NCBI GenBank assembly: GCA_037043015.1 | Contig: CM073324.1 | Coordinates: 2,473,413-2,537,412, forward strand | Direction of reading: 5' to 3' | Origin: Bryum argenteum | Lineage: Eukaryota; Streptophyta; Bryopsida; Bryales; Bryaceae | DNA length: 64,000 nucleotides | In this document: in pieces, positions 57,310 through 64,000 of the stretch | Layout: every line of letters begins with the position of its first letter | Position numbering within the stretch: the stretch's first letter is position 1 | Translations under genes and position numbers: made by a program | Notes under the pieces: generated by a model | Databases searched by the model: none | What the model saw: the letters and a program-made list of their open reading frames with translations, nothing else | Told to the model about the DNA's origin: nothing

Positions 57310-60100
57310 GTGGATCTTTTCTTTCTAATTTTTGTTTGATTTTTTGTCTCTTTTATAGGTATTGATTTGAAGGAAAAGGACAGTTTACTATAAATAGTAG
57401 TTTGTGATTTCTAGGGATTGAGCTTAATTGCTTTTTGGCCTTTTCTTTTTGGATGGATTGATTGTGTTTGTGAGAATTGAAGCTTTGATTCTTTCGTTGG
57501 TTGGTTTCTTTGGGTTTTATAATGTTTGAATTGATTGAGTGGTTTGTTTGAGAATCTTGCTTTGAATTAATCTTGAATTAGGCGTGAATTTTGATTGGTT
57601 GTTCAACTTGAAATTTCTAATTGATCCTTGAAGTTTTAATTGAAACATGGGGCTTGTCTTCATGGAATTGAATTAAGTTGAATTAGATTGATTTGAATTG
57701 AATTGGTAAAACTTTGTAAGTGGATGTTTTGTGGTTCTAAGCTTCTTGTGAGCCTTGTGTGTTGTGAAGGAAAGGGAGCTTGGAGCTGCAAGAAGAATTT
57801 GTTCTACTCCTTAAGTTTTGATTATCTTTTCTTTGATTTAATTTTCTTTTGATTTAAAATTGTTTTGATTTAAAGGTCTTGGTTCATTTTGTCTATTCTT
57901 GGTGGAGCTTTGATCTTTCATTGCATTTTGATTTAAGCTAAGTTGAGTGGATTGTGTAGGTGCGCTCTTGGGGGCGATTACTATTTATAGTAATCTGTAG
58001 TTGAAGAGAAGGAGTTCGTTTTTCATGTGTTGTTCAAATTGATCTTAGTTTTGAGTTATATTAGTTAAAATTTCTTTTGCTTGTATAGGAGTTTTGGGTT
58101 GTTGTAAGGGTCTTTGGATTGATTGAATTGGTTTTGATTTAAATTTTGAAGTGGGCTTGTGAAGGGGGCGATTACTAAATATAGTAATCTGTAGAAGTTG
58201 GAAGAATTGGAGAAATGAACCATGGTTTTTATTAAAACCGCCCTAAAACTTGAGTGGAGGTGCAATTGTCTTGACATCAATTAACCGTGGGTTGTTTTGT
58301 GTAGCCAAGAAGGAGGGGCTTTTGTAAACCTTGTTGTTCTTTTTGTTGTTTTTTTTTTCGTGGGGGATTGTAAGCTTAGTGAGTAGGTGATCCGACACGA
58401 GGTGGGAGTGTTGGCCATTTGGCAAGGCCCATCGGTGTTGTTGGGAACCGTTTATTGTTTTTTGTGGTGGGAAGTTTTGGGTTGGCGCGTATTTACCACC
58501 CAAGCAATTGGGTGTCGAGGGAGTCTTTTTCTTGTCTTTTTGTAGTCTATTGAGAGAGGTAAGGCGATTACTAATAATAGTAATCTCTGCCCTTCACATG
58601 ACGCCGGGTGTGTTTTTAACATCGTGCTTCTCCCCTTGTAGGATGGGGACCCCGGTTTAGCCTAACTTCATGGGCGCCCAGTAGTTTTGTTTACCACTTG
58701 GGTAAAAAGCTACTTGTGTTTAGTTTGCAATTTTCCAAACGAAAGTGTAAGTTCACCATTGTTGGGTGACTTCACTTGTGTGTAGTTGCTTTATTTTATA
58801 GGTTTTTCGTATGTGGTGAGGTCGGGTTAATCGCGGCGGGACCATTTTCATCGTTTGAAATCGAGACCGTTGGCGGTGATGCCCCAACGGTTTTGAGAGT
58901 TTGTTTTTGCGGAGTTGAACCCAGTTGGTTGCCTTCACCCGTCCATCGAGGTTTTGTGGTCCAACCTTGGTGTTTAAACTTAACCATTTAAAATTCTTGT
59001 AAACCTCTCGTGGGTCCGGAAGCCCAATCGGGAAGTGGGAGTGGACCGGGTGATCTGCCCATTCAAGAACCGCACGGGGTTCTTGAGTGGTTACCACTCC
59101 CGAGACGTGCACCATCACGGTAAAGGGCGGAGGACCATTCGTTTACAATTGTAGTAAAAACTCGTGTTAAAATTTACCAAGCCTAAATTGAAGTCCTTGT
59201 ATGCTGCCTTGTTTTTCCCTTGGTCTTTTTAGAGTCCTTAGAGGTCCCGGTTGCTTGATTTAGGTCGAATCTAGCTTAGTAAGCTTGCGGGTTTTTCTAG
59301 GCCTCTTAATTCATAACAACTAGACTAGGGGTAAGGAATTTAGGAGACTTGGGAAGTGTGGGACCGAGGAGGTACTTGGGACATTGGCACGGTCACGAAC
59401 CAATTTTATCCGTTTACCTTCACTCTCGCCCATGGGAGGAGTGTGAGTGGAAGGAAAAAAGGGTGTGTGGCTTAAACCCGACGTGGTGCGGGTGCACAAC
59501 CCGGTATCAACGATCACCTTTCCTCTCCGTCTTCTACCAAATTTGAGGGCGTCGTGGGCTAAAGGCTTCGGCCTTCCCCGCTTCGGGCAAAGATGCGTGC
59601 ACGTGACCTAGGGGAGATCCGGCCCATAGCGGGAGGAGGTACAAGGTCGCCGATCTCTTCCTTCTTATTTAGGCGCTCTTAGAAAGGGTCAAGGATTATC
59701 ATTTGTCATTTTTACCACGCCCATTACCGGTTACCTTTATCGTGTCATCTCATTTACCTAAGCGAGTTAGTGAGTTACACTTAGAGTTGTCTTCGCGGCC
59801 ACTAAGGGAACCGATCGATTGGTTTAAGTTCAACAAGGATCGGATTTTCCACCTACTAGTTAGTAGTGTGGTTTATCCCTCCAAGTTCCCATCTACCTAG
59901 GTGAATTTCCCATTGATAGGGTGACATCGGCGCTAATTTCTCCGGTAGTCAATATTCAATGACGACCAAAGGAAAGAATTGCCAATGGTAACACTCCGAT
60001 CGGGAAGGTAAATCAGTGAATTACCATCACACAAGGGTACGCAAGGTAGATTTAGTCAATTAGTAGGAGTTCAACCTAAGGAATTGGAAGGGGGGCTCAG
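57310..60100 (+). other. long untranslated leader of the Ty3 element
   Basis: About 2.8 kb without a credible gene lies between the possible primer site and gag. The left half is strongly T/G-rich with TTGATT-type runs. The right half (58.6-60.1 kb) is more GC-balanced, with CCGGT/ACCGG motifs. Unusually long leaders are known in Tat-lineage elements. Confidence 0.5.
57382..58585 (+). other. recurrent palindrome GATTACTA-loop-TAGTAATC in the Ty3 leader
   Basis: Three copies lie at 57976-57995 (loop TTTA), 58170-58189 (loop AATA) and 58566-58585 (loop ATAA). Each has the same 8-bp arms. All are preceded by GGCG and followed by TCT; the first two share TCTGTAG. A weaker relative lies at 57382-57402 (GTTTACTA TAAA TAGTAGTTT). 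The regions between copies are not otherwise repeats of each other. Confidence 0.85.
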
Positions 60101-60131
60101 GTGAAAAACCCCTCGATTCCGGTGGTCCCGA

Positions 60132-61680
60132 TTGGTCCTATTCTCATGGCGCAACCATTCAACCCGGCGCCCGATACCCCCGGTTGCCCCTGACCCGGCG
60201 GATGCAATGATGGCCCCACGAGGGCTTCCAATAGTGATGCCCGTGGGGTTAGCACCGCGGGGCATGCCCATGCACCTTCCGAAGTTCTCCGGGATGGCTC
60301 ACGAGGACCCCTCCAATCATATTGAGAGGTATATTGAAACCCTCGTGACCAATGTCATTCCCGAAGAAGACTATTGGTTGGTGTGGTTTTCCACTACCTT
60401 AGAGGGAGCGGCATATGAGTGGTACCGCTCACACGCCCCCGGAACGTTTGTGGATTGGCCGACCATACAAACGGCTTTTCTAAGGCAATTTAGGCCCGAG
60501 ACCGGGCAACAAAATGCCTTGGTGGCCCTCACGGAGATAAGGCAGGGGCCCACCGAGGGTATCACGGAGTATATACGCCGGTTTAATACGGTGGTAACAA
60601 GGTTCGTGGGCAACCACTTGACCGATGACACCATCCGGTATTACTTCATCCAAGGATTCAACAAACAATCCACAATCCGGGATGTGTTGAACTCCATGCC
60701 CCGAACGGTGGGTGATGCCCAAACCACGCGCCTCGTCGAGTGGAGAGTATCGAGAAGGAGAATAACCGGATGTGGGCCCGATCGGTGGCCCCGGTTCCTT
60801 CATTTATCCCCACTCACTACGAACCTCCTCAGAGGGAGGGTCAAAACCCGGGGGAGCCATCTAGGCCTATGGCACCATATACCCCCGGTTATGTTCAACT
60901 CAACCCCTTGATTCAAGGCCACCGCTCCTCAACTTCAATGGCACCTCAACCGAACCTCCTAAGGTGGACCGGTTGGCGGAATTAGAGGAACGGTTTAAAA
61001 AGGCCAATGATGATCTTAAGGTGGATATGATGAACACCATCAAGTCTCTAGGGGACCAATTGACCATGGCCATTAATGCTAAAAGCATGAATGTACCACC
61101 ACCTGTAAGTGAGACCGGGGTACACCCGTCTAACCTTTGGTGCACAAATTGCCGGCAATTTGGTCATACTCCCCGATTTTGCCCAAGTCCACCTAATCCA
61201 AGCCCGTATGTCCCACCACATAGCCGGCCTACACCGCCCAAACCAACCGGGGTTAATCCACCATTACCAAAAGGGACACCGTGCCCTACATGTGGGCGAT
61301 TTCACCCCATTGGTCCGGGAAAGTGTTGGGTGGAGACCGGCGTGGTGTGTGACAATTGTGGGGACAACCACCCCACCGAGCGGTGTTTCCGCCAAAAAAA
61401 GGCAAAGCCGGAAACCGCTCCGGGGGCTTCAAGCTCCTCAACCCCCACCCAAGGCTTCTTCTATGATAAGCCGGCACAAGGGTACCTTTTACAAACATAC
61501 CCGACTCCATGGTATCCAATGGCTCCTACTAGTTATGTTCCACCACCGTCGGACCAAAGTCAAGGTGCGGGACCAAGTAATCCCCCGGTCCAATATTACA
61601 TGGGGATGCAACCGGTCCCCCCTAGTGCTCAAACCGGCGGTATACGCCAACCCAATGGTCTCCCAAGACGTCCGGAATAG
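60132..61680 (+). pseudogene. Ty3 gag, frameshifted
   Basis: Capsid-type gag. The Retrotrans_gag region lies at about 60260-60730 (phrases MHLPKFSGMAHEDPSNHIE, TTLEGAAYEWYRS). A break near 60740 shifts to another frame, and a third frame runs 60964-61680 with zinc-knuckle-like clusters: CTNCRQFGHTPRFC (CCHC) and CDNCGDNHPTERC. A Pro-rich tail follows. The probable start ATG at 60147 is separated from the main frame by an indel in a C run near 60172. Structural protein of the particle, inactive here. Confidence 0.8.
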
Positions 61681-62198
61681 CGTTGTACCTCCCGGTGGTC
61701 CTTCGACCACGGGGGTCACCCCAAACGCGGGCCAACCCCCTATACATCAAAGTATGCATTTAATCATACATGAGGAGGTGGACACCGTGGTTGCTATGGT
61801 AGTGGGGGAACCGGTTGAACACCATGTGGCGGTCATGACACGGCAACAACGGGCCAATAATCCACCTCTTGATACACTATCCCGAGAGGGTAGTGACTCG
61901 GAAGAGGAACCGGATATCCCGGCCGTGAAGGAGTTTTTGAGGAGTCAATTGCATGAGTTTTCCCCGGACCCACCTTTGACCAACCTCAATGGAGGGTATC
62001 CAATTAGAACCTCTTGATGATGAGGTAGAGGACCTCTATCGGTTTGTAGACACGGCGGAGTCCGGACACCGGGATCCCCTAGGGCCAGCGGCTCAGGGTA
62101 CCCGGGTGTTCAACCCGGCGGCGGATTATGACCTTTGGACGGATCTTTGCACCATTAGGGCTAATATATCCATAGCCCAACTTATCGGGTAGCCCTCA
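61681..62198 (+). other. gag-protease spacer of the Ty3 element
   Basis: An open frame continues from gag to 62017, with an acidic stretch SREGSDSEEEPDIPAVKEF, then overlaps another frame to 62192. This is consistent with polyprotein linker sequence containing one or two indels. Confidence 0.45.
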
Positions 62199-62801
62199 TT
62201 GAGGAAAGAGTTCAAAGAAGGGGCGACAATGCCCCGGAGATCTCGGAAGGTGGTAATGGCCGCTAAAATGTACACTAGCCCGTTGGTAGATGACGGTGCC
62301 TTCGAGATTGATGTCTCTATTTTGGATAGAATCATCCCGGGCGCCGTTGTTGACAACGGTAGTGGCATCAACGTCATGTCCTCCATCACGATGGCTAAGC
62401 TAGGCTTAGATATTACCGGCCCTTCCCCTTACATTGTCAAGGTGGCGGACCAACGTCCAATTACTCCACTTGGCGAAATCGCCAATTGCCACATGGAAGC
62501 GGGAGGGGAAGTCTATCCATTGACTTTCCATGTATTGAAGCTTGAGGCTAGTAAGGCCGCTTATCCCATCCTTTTAGGGAGGGATTGGTTGAGAAGGGCC
62601 AACGCCGATGAGCGTTGGTCCATCAATCAATCAACGTTACAATTTGGTCCGCCGGGAAACCGATCAATGGTGACCATCGGGTGCCGGGTACCCACCTCCT
62701 TAGGAACACTTGGAGAAGTGCCTAAAACCATGCCATCCACCGATGGTGAACACGTGGACCTTATACACCCGCGTTGGTGGGAATCAATCCCATCGATTTA
62801 G
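62199..62801 (+). pseudogene. Ty3 retropepsin region
   Basis: An aspartic protease domain with the active-site segment AVVDNGSGINVMS (Asp-Asn-Gly in place of the commoner Asp-Ser/Thr-Gly), then a flap-like region and the downstream ILLGRDWL motif typical of retropepsins. It would cleave the gag-pol polyprotein. The frame ends near 62801 while the next domain starts in another frame at 62774, so there is an indel around 62780. Confidence 0.75.
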
Positions 62802-64000
62802 GCCCGATTAGAAACCTTGGGCCGGGACTTTATGATTGGGAGGATGACGGTGAATTTGCCACATGGCTTCGGAATCATCCCGAGGACCTTGAAACCCCTA
62901 TGTTACAATCGGTGAATGTCATCACTACCATGAGAGTTTTGGAAGAACCGGTAAACCTATACCCCGGGGTCACAACCTTGGTTGATGAGGTTGATTATGA
63001 AGTGGTTTACAACCTCGAGATAGACGGAACCCAAAGCCTCGGTTTTGAAGGGCTAATGGAAGAGGAAGAAATCCTCCCTCCTCCCCTTCATTTCCGCAAA
63101 ACCTCCACTAACTTGGAGGTGGGTTCCGATTTACCTATTTACCCCGCGGTGCCAAGTGATTGGTATCACGGCCCCACCAACCCGGTCACGGTCCCAATCA
63201 ACGATTGCGTAGATGTGGACGTGTCTCTAAAAGGCGAAGAGCCTCGCCCCATCAAAATGGGGGCTCAATTATCCCCGGAAGAAATTGAGCGGTTCAAAGG
63301 TCTTGTCCTCGAATTCCGGGATATTTTTGCTTGGTCTTATAAAGACCTCAAGGGCATCCCACCGGAGATTGCCCAACACACAATTCCCCTACTTCCGGGA
63401 TCCATACCGTGGTCAAAACCGCCTCCAACTCGTGGTCAAAACCGAGTTGGAAAAGCTCTTAGAGGCGGGTTTCATTAAACCGGTGGAAATCACGGATTGG
63501 GTGTCCCCTATGGTGCTTGTGAAGAAGAAAAATGGGAAGTTAAGGGTGTGCATCGACTATCGTCGTTTAAACAAAGCCACCCAAAAGGATCACTTTCCCC
63601 TTCCATTTGTGAACCAAATCTTGGATGAGGTGGCGGGGCATGAGCTCTACACCTTCCTAGATGGATACTCGGGATATAACCAAGTATCCATCCATCCCGA
63701 TGATTATCACAAAACCGCTTTCACAACTCCGTGGGGGACGTTCATCTATGTGGTCATGCCCTTCGGGTTGTGCAACGCACCCTCGGCATTCCAAAGAGTC
63801 ATGACGTCCATCTTTTTTGATCTCCTCCATAAGTCTATGTCGGTTTTCATTGACGATTTTAGCACCCAAACAAGTGCATTGGAACATTACGCAATGTTGC
63901 GTGAGTGTTTTGTGCGGTGCCGTCGAAACCGCCTCTCCTTAAATCCCGCCAAGGTGTACCTAGGGGTACAAAAAGGGGTATTGTTGGGCTACGTGGTTTC
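62774..64000 (+). pseudogene. Ty3 reverse transcriptase, incomplete at window edge
   Basis: After a linker, the sequence PEEIERFKGLVLEFRDIFAW precedes the RT. A frameshift near 63410-63440 separates it from the RT palm. The palm contains SPMVLVKKKNGKLRVCIDYR, FLDGYSGYNQVSIHPDD, MPFGLCNAPSAFQRVM and the catalytic box as FIDD (63848-63859). It continues beyond base 64000, so RNase H and integrase are not visible. The last 150 bases are still open and RT-like. Confidence 0.85.

Larger units (their letters stand above)
55300..64000 (+). mobile_element. Tat/Athila-like Ty3 LTR retrotransposon, 5' part, truncated by window edge
   Basis: Order on the plus strand: a possible 5' LTR (about 55.4-57.3 kb, perhaps starting TGTTAGGATCCC at 55420), a long leader with repeats, gag (60.1-61.7 kb), protease (62.2-62.8 kb), and reverse transcriptase (63.2 kb to the edge). 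A tRNA primer site might be TGGTGCGTTCGGGAGG at 57295, but I cannot match it to a tRNA. RT wording (FLDGYSGYNQ, VFIDDFS) is that of the Ogre/Tat/Athila group rather than chromoviruses. Several frameshifts show it is not autonomous. Confidence 0.75.

Noticed and set aside
1..64000. tRNA, rRNA or snRNA genes
   Set aside because: I scanned for tRNA T-arm/anticodon patterns and for U-snRNA motifs by eye and found none convincing; a covariance-model search would be needed to exclude them.

Overview
The window looks like nuclear DNA of a land plant. Six or seven spliced protein genes sit in AT-rich DNA full of small transposons, with a retrotransposon cluster at the right end. Plant-type content includes a GAUT pectin galacturonosyltransferase, a fructokinase with a transit-like leader, a two-domain AP2 factor, a urease accessory protein UreF and a plant-like Integrator subunit 3. 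A very diverged AP2 factor and a fungal-looking chromovirus tail hint at a bryophyte or lycophyte, but I cannot name the species. All gene models are read by eye from splice signals, reading phase and family resemblance.

Layout. 1-8.6 kb: AT-rich, gene-free, with a 107-bp hairpin MITE and several copies of a dispersed non-coding repeat. 8.6-11.9 kb: no confident gene. 11.86-14.6 kb (-): an armadillo-like helical repeat gene. 14.6-16.8 kb: divergent intergenic region with two sets of local duplications. 16.8-19.5 kb (+): fructokinase. 19.5-23.2 kb: a 364-bp MITE and tandem duplications. 23.2-26.6 kb (+): GAUT10/11-like galacturonosyltransferase. 26.6-29.1 kb: repeats and a 132-codon membrane-like ORF. 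29.1-30.5 kb (-): MERIT40/BABAM1 homologue. 31-33.3 kb: AT-rich, empty. 33.4-39.9 kb (+): Integrator subunit 3 with a likely intron in its 5' UTR and an apparent one-base frameshift. 41.1-41.8 kb (-): UreF, convergent with INTS3. 42-45.3 kb: a foldback element, a dispersed-repeat copy and a clear hAT-type MITE with an 8-bp target duplication. 45.3-49.0 kb (-): diverged double-AP2 factor. 50-51.6 kb: more dispersed repeat and G-rich repeats. 52-55.3 kb: nested minus-strand chromovirus remnants. 55.4-64.0 kb: a Tat/Athila-like Ty3 element (leader, gag, protease, RT) that is frameshifted and runs off the right edge.

The genes are independent housekeeping or developmental loci (sugar phosphorylation, pectin synthesis, K63 deubiquitination scaffold, snRNA/mRNA 3' processing, urease activation, transcription) and form no operon or pathway cluster. 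The recurring theme is local duplication (18 bp to about 270 bp, including part of a GAUT exon) and dense small non-autonomous DNA transposons. I found no convincing previously undescribed protein system. The most unexplained signals are a conserved 8-bp-stem palindrome with changing loops in the Ty3 leader, the dispersed repeat family, and a 22-bp palindromic tandem array between INTS3 and UreF.
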